Assembly: GCA_965198825.1 (NCBI GenBank)
Contig: CBDAQB010000003.1
Location: forward strand, 2,108,001 to 2,172,000
Reading direction: 5' to 3'
Length of the DNA: 64,000 nucleotides
From: BOG-908 sp965198825
GTDB lineage: Bacteria; Pseudomonadota; Alphaproteobacteria; Acetobacterales; Acetobacteraceae
Position 1 is the stretch's first letter. Each line of letters begins with the position of its first letter. Below, in pieces: positions 16,287 through 24,412 of the stretch. The notes under the pieces were generated by a model. That model did not search any database. It was given only the letters and a program-made list of their open reading frames with translations, and was not told the origin of the DNA. Made by a program: the position numbers and the translations under genes.

Positions 16287-17051
16287 ATGGAAGAGAATAC
16301 CGATAGCCCAACAACCGCTGCTTCAGCCTGCCCCTGGTCGCAAGAGGAGCGGGCGCTTTACCGCTCCAACGACATGGACCATCCGCTTTCAAGGCATTTT
16401 CAAAGCTTCATCGAGGAGCGCAACTTTCCGTGCGTTGGCGCTAAGGCGGCGCTCAAGGCGTCACGCATGGAGATCATGGTGGCGCGGGATATTACGTCGT
16501 CGTGGGACGATCTACGGATCTATCCGTCGCTGCTCGCGTTCGCGCGTGGTTACACGATGGATCCCGTGCTCTTTCAAAGTTTTGCAATTGTGTTTGATGG
16601 GCCGCTGGACCTGGATGAAGCAGCTTTCGAGCGGGCTTTGTGGGATCGGGTGCAGTCGTTGACGGACAAGGACGTGCACAGACAGCAACCGCGCGATATG
16701 CGTGTCAGCGCCGATCCTGCCGATCCACATTTTTCGTTGAGCTTCGGCGGGCAGGGGTTCTTCGTGGTTGGGTTGCATCCGCACGCAAGTCGGAAGGCGC
16801 GGCGCTTCGAGCGGCCTACGCTGGTGTTTAACCTCCATGACCAATTCGAGAAGCTTCGGGCGGATGGGCGTTATGAGAAGTTGAGAGAGCAGATCTTGTC
16901 GCGCGATTCGGCTTACTCGGGTGGGATCAATCCCATGCTGTCGCGGCATGGCGAGACCTCCGAAGCGAGGCAGTATAGCGGGCGTGCGGTGAACGACGAC
17001 TGGGAGGCTTCTTTCGAGCGGCCTTCGCCACCGCAGTCGCAGCAGTCGTGA
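16287..17051 (+). CDS. YqcI/YcgG (GntA/DcsA-like) family protein, putative haem-dependent N-hydroxylase
   Basis: 254 aa from the ATG at 16287; a GTG at 16278 is also in frame. The sequence fits the YqcI/YcgG family: FIEERNFPCVGAKAALKAS near the N-terminus, then ITSSWDDLRIYPSLLAFA, DPADPHFSLSFGGQGFFVVGLHPHASRKARRF and the C-terminal SAYSGGINPMLSRHGE. Family members with known activity (GntA of guanitoxin synthesis, DcsA of cycloserine synthesis) are haem proteins hydroxylating a guanidino nitrogen. It overlaps the DUF1989 gene by one base, so they are coupled. Substrate and haem binding here are inferred; family membership is the firm part. Confidence 0.7.
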   Translation: MEENTDSPTTAASACPWSQEERALYRSNDMDHPLSRHFQSFIEERNFPCVGAKAALKASRMEIMVARDITSSWDDLRIYPSLLAFARGYTMDPVLFQSFAIVFDGPLDLDEAAFERALWDRVQSLTDKDVHRQQPRDMRVSADPADPHFSLSFGGQGFFVVGLHPHASRKARRFERPTLVFNLHDQFEKLRADGRYEKLREQILSRDSAYSGGINPMLSRHGETSEARQYSGRAVNDDWEASFERPSPPQSQQS

Positions 17052-17629
17052 TGATCGAGATACCGCCACGGTCGGGGACGGCGTTCACGCTCGATCGTGG
17101 ACAGACCTTGACGATCGTCGATCCTCAGGGCGAGCAGGTGGCGGATCTGCTGGCGTTTTCGCGCACCGACACACGAGAGGTGATCTCTTCGGGGCGGACG
17201 CTGGATTACGCCGAGCGCCTGGTGCCGAAACTGGGAGATGCGATCTATTCCAACCGCAGCCGGGTGCTGATGCGGATCGTCGAGGATACGGTGGGGCGCC
17301 ATGATTTTCTGCTGACACCTTGCTCGGTGGATACGTTCCGGATCATCTATGGCGACCAGAACCCGCATAGGGGTTGCTTTGGAAACCTGGTTGAGGCGCT
17401 CGCTCCTTTCGGGATCGATCCCGACCAGATACCGGTGACGTTTAACGTTTTCATGAATGTGGCGATCGATGAGGATGGTCGGCTGACGGTGAAGCCGCCT
17501 CTGAGCCGTGCGGGGGATCGGTTTTCGGTTCGGGCGGAGGAAGATTTGATCGTGGGGCTTACGGCTTGTTCGGCTTTGCAATCTAATAATGGGTCTTTTA
17601 AGCCGGTACATTATGAGGTTACGGGGTAG
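17051..17629 (+). CDS. DUF1989 / urea carboxylase-associated family protein
   Basis: 192 aa, starting at ATG 17051 (overlap TGATG) or at GTG 17048. The DUF1989 fold is recognisable from GQTLTIVDPQGEQVADLLAFS, the metal-site-like DYAERLVPKLGDAIYSNRSRVL, HDFLLTPCSVDTF and HRGCFGNLVEALAPFGID, NVFMNV. Relatives include the carboxyguanidine deiminase subunits CgdA/CgdB of guanidine breakdown and aminomethyltransferase-like urea carboxylase partners. Here no urea carboxylase is present. Its partner is the YqcI/YcgG gene directly before it. A 112-bp repeat begins 11 bp after the stop. Confidence 0.75.
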   Translation: MIEIPPRSGTAFTLDRGQTLTIVDPQGEQVADLLAFSRTDTREVISSGRTLDYAERLVPKLGDAIYSNRSRVLMRIVEDTVGRHDFLLTPCSVDTFRIIYGDQNPHRGCFGNLVEALAPFGIDPDQIPVTFNVFMNVAIDEDGRLTVKPPLSRAGDRFSVRAEEDLIVGLTACSALQSNNGSFKPVHYEVTG

Positions 17630-17639
17630 GAAGGAAGGT

Positions 17640-17751
17640 CTTCTTTTTTGAAAAAAAGAAGCAAAAAACTTCTGGGACTTAGGCCGAGCGTCCCCTCGAT
17701 CTCGGTCCCAGGTCGCAAAAGTTTTTTGGTTCTTTTTTTTCAGAAAAGAAC
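17640..17751. repeat. Family A element (112 bp)
   Basis: Complete two-arm copy between the convergent DUF1989 and acyltransferase genes, starting 11 bp after the DUF1989 stop and ending 64 bp from the acyltransferase stop. The left flank GGAAGGAAGGT is answered on the right by TGCTTGCTT. The right arm has one extra T and an A-to-G change compared with other copies. Confidence 0.95.
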
Positions 17752-17814
17752 TGCTTGCTTTGAGGCAGGCCACTGGGACGGAGTGCCTCAATCGCGGCCG
17801 CTCCGTTCGGGAGC

Positions 17815-19884
17815 CTAAGGGCTCGCTTGAAGGTCCTGTATTTTACCGGCTGTGAATAGTGCTGCGCTGCTCAGTGCGTATTTTGCGCCTAGTTGAGTGA
17901 GATGTTGCTGATCGCCGTAAAGGGGCTCGCCTTTAACTTCGTAGGTGCAGGTAGCTCCGTCGCACAAAGTATTCGTTGGATTGATCAGGGTCGCGCCAGT
18001 CTTGAGCGCGACGTCTTGTAGAATATCCGAGGTCTTCCGGTCAGCTGCACTGATGGCGATATCCTCGGCCTCGCTGCCCTTCGTTAGATCCGAGCCGCCG
18101 AGCAGGTTGTTCAAGGCTAGGCGGAGTGGAATTGCGTTTGTCCGTAATGCGGACGGTGGATCGACTTGAAAGCGGGGCACGTCCACCATCAAGAATACAC
18201 GCTTTCCTTTTGCCTTCAGCTCCGTCACTACCTCTTCCACTCCGATGCGCAGGTTCTGCCAGCTGTGAGCTGCATCTACGGTGGTTGGGTCGGCTCCAGC
18301 ATTGACAAACTTTTCGCCCGCGCTCTCTTCTCCAAAGGGCGCAGACCAAAAACCAGCCAAGAGAACCGCGTGGATCTCTGGGGTGGATAGGACCAGTTGT
18401 AGTGCGCGGCGATTGAATGTGGCGCACTCGGAGGCGTGTGTCGGCCGAGCAGGGATGTTCCGTGTTATCAAACCGAGTTGGGGACAACTGGTTTTTGTGA
18501 AATCATCGACGGCCCATCCGGCTTGGGTAGCCTGTGATCGCAGGAAGGGAGCCAGTGCTGCCGCGTGACTATCGCCCATAACCGCTAGCCTCGGCACCGC
18601 ATTGTCGCTACTTATGCAAGGAACGTCGTTCCGCGGCGTAATTTGCCTGTAGCTTGACAGACAAACATCCGTTGCCGCGTTGTGCATGGACGCATCGATA
18701 CGCTGTGCCGATGGGTAACGCGTGGGCCAGCCGTTTGCCAGGCACAGGAGGAAGGCGGGAATGCAACACGCCGCCAGAGCGGCAGCATAACGCGAAAGAA
18801 GAGGTTTTACGCTCACCTTGGATCTTCTGAAAGGCTGCTCTACGGCAAAGTAAGTTGCTATGGCGAGCAGGAACGAGAGCAGCGCTATTGCTAGTCCAAT
18901 GCGTAGGCTCAGAGTTCCGGCCATGCTGATCCTGGCGAAGCTCATCAATGGCCAGTGCCAGAGATACCAGGAATAAGAAACCCTTCCGATCCAAACGAGT
19001 GGTTTACTGGCCAGGACGCGCTGGTTCAGCCAACTGGACTGCGTTCCTAGGAAGAAGAGCGTAGCGAAACATGGCGCCAGGGCTGGGATACCAGGAAAGC
19101 CGGCCGCCGCGTGTATTCCGACGAGAGTCCATAGCAGCAAAAGTGCGGCCGCTATGCTGACGCATTCCAAAGCTGCACGATGCTGCAACGCTCGCGGTTT
19201 ATAGCGCCCGTCGGTAATCAGTATGCCGCCGGCCACGCCGATGCCCAATTCCCAAGCGCGTGTGGGAAGGAGGTAGAACGCTGGCGTCGGGAAGTGGACA
19301 GATAGATAGACCGCAAGCAGGAACGACACCGCTGACATAGCGGCCAGGGGCCAGATTTCGCGCCCGGGAGAAAGCTTGATGATCAGAGCGAGCAGGAATG
19401 GAAAGGCAAGGTAGAACTGCTCTTCGACACCGAGCGACCAGGTCATGAGAAGAGGGTCGAGACCCGCGGCCGATGCGAAGTAGTTCGACTTCGTCACGGT
19501 GAACAGGATGTTCGAGGACGACGTCAATGATGACATTGCCTCGAGCGCGTAGTCCTTCAGTTCCTGGCCGGACAGCAGCAGGATTGCGGGGATATAGAAG
19601 AATCCGACAACCAATAGTAGTGCCGGGAGGATTCGTTTCGCTCTGGCGGCGTAGAATTTTCCGAGAGAAAATCGCCGCGTCGTCATTTCGAGGTGGACGT
19701 GGGATCCGATCAGGAACCCGGAGATGACGAAGAACATGTCCACGCCGGCGAAGCCGCCGGGGATGAGCGAGCCGCCTGCATGGAAAAGAACGACAGGGAT
19801 GATCGCCAGGGCGCGCAGGCCGTCGATGTCCGGTCGATAAGAGCGCGCTTCTATCAACAGGCGAGACGAATCTATTTTTGACAC
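17815..19884 (-). CDS. OafA/YrhL-type acyltransferase with C-terminal SGNH domain
   Basis: 689-aa integral membrane enzyme expected to transfer acyl groups to surface glycans (O-antigen or exopolysaccharide). The N-terminal acyltransferase-3 domain begins YRPDIDGLRALAIIPVVLFH, followed by the family landmarks GFAGVDMFFVISGFLIG, TWSLGVEEQFYLAFP and SYSWYLWHWPL, with about ten membrane spans. The C-terminal periplasmic SGNH domain starts at RLAVMGDSHAAALAPF (Ser nucleophile) and ends with GDQQHLTQLGAKY (Asp-His pair). The start is a GTG at 19884. A perfect 19-bp palindrome covers its ribosome site. Such genes are commonly gained by transfer. Confidence 0.88.
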   Translation of the reverse strand: MSKIDSSRLLIEARSYRPDIDGLRALAIIPVVLFHAGGSLIPGGFAGVDMFFVISGFLIGSHVHLEMTTRRFSLGKFYAARAKRILPALLLVVGFFYIPAILLLSGQELKDYALEAMSSLTSSSNILFTVTKSNYFASAAGLDPLLMTWSLGVEEQFYLAFPFLLALIIKLSPGREIWPLAAMSAVSFLLAVYLSVHFPTPAFYLLPTRAWELGIGVAGGILITDGRYKPRALQHRAALECVSIAAALLLLWTLVGIHAAAGFPGIPALAPCFATLFFLGTQSSWLNQRVLASKPLVWIGRVSYSWYLWHWPLMSFARISMAGTLSLRIGLAIALLSFLLAIATYFAVEQPFRRSKVSVKPLLSRYAAALAACCIPAFLLCLANGWPTRYPSAQRIDASMHNAATDVCLSSYRQITPRNDVPCISSDNAVPRLAVMGDSHAAALAPFLRSQATQAGWAVDDFTKTSCPQLGLITRNIPARPTHASECATFNRRALQLVLSTPEIHAVLLAGFWSAPFGEESAGEKFVNAGADPTTVDAAHSWQNLRIGVEEVVTELKAKGKRVFLMVDVPRFQVDPPSALRTNAIPLRLALNNLLGGSDLTKGSEAEDIAISAADRKTSDILQDVALKTGATLINPTNTLCDGATCTYEVKGEPLYGDQQHLTQLGAKYALSSAALFTAGKIQDLQASP

Positions 19885-19888
19885 ATTT

Positions 19889-19907
19889 TTCTTCCCGACG
19901 GGAAGAA
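19889..19907 (-). promoter_or_regulatory. Hairpin over the acyltransferase ribosome binding site
   Basis: TTCTTCCC/GGGAAGAA is a perfect 8-bp inverted repeat with a 3-base loop, 5 bp before the GTG start. On the - strand the second arm GGGAAGAA is the likely Shine-Dalgarno, so folding would hide it. It could equally be an operator. Confidence 0.5.
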
Positions 19908-20180
19908 TATGTCTTTAATTTTGAAGATCGTCTAGCGTTCGTGCGCGTAGCGCCCGGAAAATTGATCCACGGCACCATTTGACCAACAAATGAGATGATG
20001 AACCCTACTTGGTGGCGCCTTCCAAGCCGTCGCTTGTGTGGTGAAGCCGGCCTTCCCCAAGGATGCGGGCTTGCGACTGGCCCCGCGTGGTTTGTGGGAT
20101 GAGGCTGAGGCCGCCGATTTGGCGGACGAAAATTTTTCTCCTTAGAGGGCTTGAAGGGGTCGGGTGCAAAAATTAGTTCG
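19908..20180. other. Intergenic region upstream of hsp20
   Basis: About 270 bp between divergent acyltransferase and hsp20 genes. It must hold both promoters; I could not assign a convincing heat-shock -35/-10 pair by eye. No ORF is supported. Confidence 0.4.
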
Positions 20181-20258
20181 GCGACGTCGAGGCCTTTGGG
20201 ATCGACGGGGCGCCGCGGAGGCGGCCGCTCAAACCATGTTGCTTGAGGAGAATGTGGT
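20181..20258 (+). promoter_or_regulatory. ROSE-like RNA thermometer upstream of hsp20
   Basis: Three consecutive hairpins precede the gene: CGTCGA/TCGACG (20185-20190, 20202-20207), GCCGC/GCGGC (20212-20216, 20221-20225) and a terminal one at 20233-20258. In the last, ACCATGTT pairs with AATGTGGT, G20241 is bulged, CTT pairs with GAG, and the Shine-Dalgarno GAGGAG (20245-20250) is buried. The TTGCT motif with a bulged G facing AGGA is the hallmark of ROSE elements of rhizobial small heat-shock genes, which melt on heating. Confidence 0.8.
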
Positions 20259-20259
20259 G

Positions 20260-20745
20260 ATGAGGACTTACGATTTCACGCCGTTCTTTCGTTCCACGGT
20301 TGGGTTCGACCGGCTGTTCGACATGATCGACAATGGTACGCGCCCGGACTGGCCGCCTTACAACATCGAGAAGACCGGCGACCATCAGTATCGTATCAGC
20401 ATGGCTATAGCGGGTTTCGGTCCGGACGAGATCGAGCTGGTGCAGCAGGGCAATGTGCTGCTCATTACGGGGCAGAAGAAGGCGGCCGAGCCGAAGCAGC
20501 AGGAGTTCCTGCACCAGGGGCTGGCGTTCCGGAATTTCAAGCAGAGCTTCAACCTTGCCGACCACGTCAAGGTGTCTTCTGCGAACCTGGTGAACGGACT
20601 GCTCTCTGTGGAGCTGGTGCGCGAGGTGCCGGAGCAGCTTAAGCCGCGGCGGATCGATGTCGGTTCACGCAATGTGACGGCGGAAAATCAGAACACAGTG
20701 CAGCATCTTTCGCTGGAGAACGTGGACGCGCGCCAGGCTGCTTAA
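20260..20745 (+). CDS. Small heat-shock protein, Hsp20/IbpA class A
   Basis: ATP-independent holdase chaperone of the alpha-crystallin family that keeps unfolding proteins soluble. The 161-aa frame starts MRTYDFTPFFRSTVGFDRLFDMID, typical of alphaproteobacterial class A sHsps, followed by the crystallin domain (YNIEKTGDHQYRISMAIAGF...LLITGQKK...FLHQGLAFRNFKQSF). The conserved C-terminal motif is in LKPRRIDV. The start at 20260 is set by GAGGAG at 20245-20250, which is embedded in the ROSE-like hairpin, so heat induction at the level of translation is expected. A stem-loop follows the stop. Confidence 0.93.
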   Translation: MRTYDFTPFFRSTVGFDRLFDMIDNGTRPDWPPYNIEKTGDHQYRISMAIAGFGPDEIELVQQGNVLLITGQKKAAEPKQQEFLHQGLAFRNFKQSFNLADHVKVSSANLVNGLLSVELVREVPEQLKPRRIDVGSRNVTAENQNTVQHLSLENVDARQAA

Positions 20746-20772
20746 GGCGAGCGCGTCATCAAGACAGTCTTA

Positions 20773-20796
20773 GCTTCCCGGCTTTTTGCGGGAAGC
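20773..20796 (+). terminator. Stem-loop after hsp20
   Basis: GCTTCCCG (20773-20780) pairs with CGGGAAGC (20789-20796) around an 8-base loop rich in T. The T tract after the stem is weak, so this is a probable rather than certain terminator. Confidence 0.6.
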
Positions 20797-20824
20797 CCTT
20801 CGCTCGAGCACGGGGAGATTGGGG

Positions 20825-21004
20825 ATGCAGAGGAGAGCTTCAGGCAGGCGGGCCGGCCGGGATCAGGGCTGGCGGTTTCGCCAGAGATACGATGATGACG
20901 ACGATGATGATCCGCCGCCTTGCCCGGCGATGATCAACCGTCCCTCGGGCGGGCCACTCTCGGGGTCGGACGCGGCGGACGTCGAGTTGGCGCTTGCCGC
21001 TTAG
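20825..21004 (+). CDS. Possible small Asp-rich protein
   Basis: 59 codons from an ATG at 20825 with GGGGAG upstream. The product is basic at the N-terminus (MQRRASGRRAGRDQGWRFRQ) and then has a run of seven aspartates from a GAT/GAC-rich track. No family recognised; the base repeat may simply be low-complexity DNA. The remaining 160 bp to the BLUF gene show nothing clear. Confidence 0.25.
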   Translation: MQRRASGRRAGRDQGWRFRQRYDDDDDDDPPPCPAMINRPSGGPLSGSDAADVELALAA

Positions 21005-21164
21005 GCGGCTCTCTATTGGGAGCTTGTTTGAGGGGCGGAGGAGACGTTGGCGGATCTCGCTACGCTCTTCCGCCCTATGGCTTGCTGCTCCAACAGCTCC
21101 GACGGCGCCCGGCTCCAGGTGCGCCGTCAGGAGGTCGATGCAGGCGTCTTGCCGTCCGCGAGCT

Positions 21165-21710
21165 TCACCGTGACGCCGCGGATACCGGCCCGGATGCGGA
21201 AGTCGATCTCGCGGTTGATGTTGCCGTTGGCTTGCACGCCGGTCTTCCAAGCGAATCCAGCGAGTTCGTGGCCAAGTGATCGAGAATGCGTTTCAGTGCT
21301 GAAATATTGTTTTCGTGTTCGGCGCTTTCTAGCGCGTCCTGGAGCACTTCGCGGATGTCGTCGGGACCAACGCGCTCCATCTGCCAATTCGGATAGAGAC
21401 GCTCGCGCTTTTCCTCGCCCTGGTCCAGCGAGACGATATCGTAATGACGCGGATCGCCATGCAGGCTCGCGATCAGCTTGCGCACCGCATCAGCAGGCCC
21501 CTCGACCCATTGGAAGAAGACGCCGCTGCCGAAAACGAGCACGCCGGTGATGCCGCAGGTGAGATTGTGGCGTTGCGCCGCCTCGATGATGCGGTTGACC
21601 TCGGCGTCGTCCACGCCGTCGGCGGCACGGCTGCAATAGACGAACGTGTAAAGCGCGGGCGTGGTGGCGTCATCGTCAGGGTCGCCTGGAAAACCGGGTT
21701 CGTCGAACAT
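21165..21710 (-). CDS. BLUF-domain blue-light sensor protein
   Basis: Flavin-binding blue-light sensor. The BLUF domain spans about residues 19-112 of 181. Key residues are present: Tyr25 (FVYCSRA), Asn49 (RHNLTCGITGVL), Gln67 (VFFQWVEG), and Trp109/Met111 near PNWQME. A short helical cap follows, so it is a stand-alone BLUF without effector domain, working probably by protein contact. The last 40 residues (PTATSTARSTSASGPV) look like an out-of-frame tail. Another frame over the same bases (stop at 21127) reads more like protein, so a frameshift around 21260-21300 is possible. In Rhodobacter the BLUF protein AppA antagonises PpsR, and ppsR is also in this window. Confidence 0.88.
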   Translation of the reverse strand: MFDEPGFPGDPDDDATTPALYTFVYCSRAADGVDDAEVNRIIEAAQRHNLTCGITGVLVFGSGVFFQWVEGPADAVRKLIASLHGDPRHYDIVSLDQGEEKRERLYPNWQMERVGPDDIREVLQDALESAEHENNISALKRILDHLATNSLDSLGRPACKPTATSTARSTSASGPVSAASR

Positions 21711-21999
21711 GGGTTGGCTCGCTTCGTCTATGCCAGGCAGGCCGTGTCACACGGTTGGTGGAGGAAGGCCAGCGGCTGGGTGTGGGTTGGGGTTGCTTCC
21801 AGTTCCTGGCTGGCTAGGGGTGGGTCGAAGAGGCGGGTGGCGGCGGGGAAGGTTTGGAGGGACCAGGTGGTCCACGCGACGATTTGGACTGTCCGTTTTT
21901 GCTAGGCCTGTCCTCTCATGCCTAGCGTGGGTCACTCTTGGTCGGTGCCTTGCAAGGTGTCATAATGGTCGTTTTGCTCCAGTTGCAACGGCGGGTTTG

Positions 22000-22926
22000 A
22001 TGTTCGACCGACTTATTCATGCGGACTGGAGCGTTACGGCTTCGAAGCGATGGATGGCTACGGCGGAGCGGTCGGCTACGGGCTGGGCCGTTGGAGCGCC
22101 GGAGTTGGTTGGGACGTCGGAGGCCTTGCTAAATCAGGCGTTCCAGAACGCCGCGGCGGGACGGCGGGTTCTGGCCGGATTCGATTTTCCGATTGGCGTG
22201 CCGACTGCGTTTGGCACCGTGACCGGCTTCGACGATTTCCGGCAGCTATTGCTTGGCATTGGAGAGGGCGCGTGGAGCGAGTTCTTCGAGGTGGCGAAGG
22301 TTCCGAGCGATATTGGGATCAGGCGACCGTTCTACCCGGCGGCATCTACGAAAGGCGTGTCGCGGGCGGAGTTGGTTGCGGGGTTGGGGGCGGGCAGCTT
22401 CGACGCGTTGCTTCGGGTTTGCGAGCGGCGGACTGAGCATCGGCAGGCGGCGTGCTCCTTGTTCTGGACGCTTGGGGGTAATCAGGTTGGCAAAGGCGCG
22501 TTGAGTGGCTGGCGCGAGATTGTGCGGCCAGCGCTTCAACGGGGCGCTTCGCTATGGCCGTTTGACGGGACGTTGGCAGAGCTCGCGAAGGCGCCGGGGG
22601 TGGTCGTCGCCGAGACTTATCCAGCGGAGGCTTATCGCATGGTGGGCGCGGGTTTTCTGCGCAGCGAGAGCAAGCGTCAGCAAGGTGACCGACTGAAGAA
22701 GAGTGATGCGGTGGTGCGCTGGGGTGCGCGCCATGAGGTCATCTTCAGCGATGATGCGCTCGCGGCACTCCGTGACGGATTTGGCTCGCGATCGGTCGGA
22801 GAGGACCGGTTTGATGCCTTTATGGGGCTTTTGAAGATGATCGAGGTGGTTGAGGGACGCCGGGCAGAACAGACGGAACGAGAAGAAGCGGCGGCGGGTT
22901 GGGAAGGCTGGATTTTAGGAAGGTAG
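22000..22926 (+). CDS. DUF429-like protein (predicted RNase H-fold)
   Basis: 308 aa from the ATG at 22000. The start MFDRLIHADWSVTASKRWMA and the stretch RRVLAGFDFPIGVPTAFG carry Asp residues placed as in ribonuclease H-fold families such as DUF429. Later VVVAETYPAEAYRM and GEDRFDAFMGLLKMIEV resemble the conserved C-terminal part of that group. Function in the cell is unknown. The open frame extends upstream to 21661, but that part lies opposite the BLUF start and has no family features. Family assignment is moderate. Confidence 0.6.
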   Translation: MFDRLIHADWSVTASKRWMATAERSATGWAVGAPELVGTSEALLNQAFQNAAAGRRVLAGFDFPIGVPTAFGTVTGFDDFRQLLLGIGEGAWSEFFEVAKVPSDIGIRRPFYPAASTKGVSRAELVAGLGAGSFDALLRVCERRTEHRQAACSLFWTLGGNQVGKGALSGWREIVRPALQRGASLWPFDGTLAELAKAPGVVVAETYPAEAYRMVGAGFLRSESKRQQGDRLKKSDAVVRWGARHEVIFSDDALAALRDGFGSRSVGEDRFDAFMGLLKMIEVVEGRRAEQTEREEAAAGWEGWILGR

Positions 22927-23235
22927 CCGGACCGGCTTTTCATTGACAGATTGCGATCGCGGCACGGGCGATGCGTAGCACGGAAGCTTGGTTGGCAAGC
23001 AACCGGTTTGGGGTGATGCTGTATATGTGGGTACGCTTCGCTAACCCACCCTACGCTTGCTAGAAGGGCGGAACGGAAGGCAGGTCGTATAATAAACCGG
23101 GCCAAAGGCTTCTGCTGCTTATAAGCTGCAGGCGACGGGTGACACCGAGCTGAGTGCCTGGTGGAAAGTTCCGCTAGATAATGTATTCGTTGTTGACATC
23201 GCCAGTTTCCCACGCCTGCCAGGAAAGTCGACCTC
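22927..23235. other. Intergenic region before parA-like gene
   Basis: No gene is supported. It holds a short palindromic stretch GGGTACGCTTCGCTAACCCA near 23030, of a kind scattered in many proteobacterial genomes, and no obvious promoter. Confidence 0.4.
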
Positions 23236-24286
23236 ATGGAATCATACGCGATTTGGAACAATAAGGGAGGGACTGGCAAGAGCACCATAACCTTCCACAT
23301 TGCCTCCCGCTTTGCAGAGTTGAATCCAACTTCGCAATGTCTTGGTCGTGGATATGTGTCCACAAGCTAACAGTTCGATGTTGCTACTTGGAGGCGGAAT
23401 TGAAGGTGAAGCCCAGCTTCTCACGCTTTGCTCACTAGCGAGCCCACACAGTGTGGTGGGTTATCTGAGCGACGCAATACTGAATAGAGTAACACCAGTA
23501 CTCTCAAGTTACTCGATACAAGTTTCGACGATAAATAGTGCTATCCCGCCGAATCTTCATTTATTAAGCGGTGACGGCAATCTCGAATTGATGGCGCCAG
23601 CTATCAATGATGAGGCAAGTCGGACGCCCTTTCCCGGCCTCGCGGACCCTTGGGCTTGGGTTCATCAGATTTTCAGACGCATGGTTGATGGGCTTGATCA
23701 AAATAGCTGGACGGTCTTCTTTGATACCAACCCATCATTTGCCATATACACCGAGTTAGCTATCTGCGGAGCGAGCCGACTTCTTGTTCCGGTAAATGCT
23801 GACGACTCTTCTCGGGTAGCAGTGAAAGCTCTGTTCGCGTTATTGCACGGGACGACGCCGCCGCACCCGTTCTTTGGTAATTATACATTTGCTGCGAAAG
23901 CTGCGATGAGAAGTATGCAAATTCCGAAAGTTCATCTAGCAATCGGGAATAGGTTTACACAGTTCAAGGGCGCCGCGGCAGCTTTTGCAGCATTTTCGGA
24001 GGCAACGGCTGAGCAACTTTATGGTGAGTACATTTCAAATCCAAGCAGGTTTTCGCCTCGAGGCCACTGTGTTTCAACTAGAGATGACTTTTTAAATTCG
24101 TATGTTGGCGAATTACGCGACTTTAATACTGCTGGAGTGGTCGCAGCACATCATGGAACACCACTGTCAAAGATGAGGCAGGACTATTACTCAGTACACA
24201 ATGACCCAGAGGTGAAGGTGAACAGAAGCCAACTTAATGTGGGCCTTGCTGCTGTTGATAGTGTTGTCAATCAGATCGATCCATAA
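23236..24286 (+). pseudogene. ParA/MinD-family ATPase with a frameshift
   Basis: The frame from ATG 23236 reads MESYAIWNNKGGTGKSTITF, with a perfect deviant Walker A box of the ParA/Soj family, but stops at TAA 23368-23370. From about 23338 the next frame continues the family sequence with the Walker A' strand (LVVDMCPQANSSMLLLGGG) and runs to 24286, with later GLDQNSWTVFFDTNPSFAIYT and LLVPVNADDSSRVAVKALF. One extra base near CAATGTCTTGG would explain it. Together the parts give about 350 aa. Base composition is clearly more AT-rich than neighbouring genes, and no parB partner is present. A sequencing error or programmed shift cannot be excluded. Confidence 0.8.
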
Positions 24287-24412
24287 GGGTGCGGAAATCT
24301 GCACTTCGATTGAAGACTGCATCTATGCTTTAGAGTGAACTATTAATAACATAAGGTCCGGTGCCTCATTGAGGTAAATCAGCGACTCGAGCTTTCTCAC
24401 GTCAATTCGGTC

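Noticed and set aside
20881..20935. GAT/GAC track as a functional Asp-rich domain
   Set aside because: A simple low-complexity DNA run explains it; the small ORF is kept only at low confidence.
23029..23052. Palindrome GGGTACGCTTCGCTAACCCA as a specific operator
   Set aside because: Sequences of this kind are scattered in many proteobacterial genomes and it is not placed at a promoter of the following gene.
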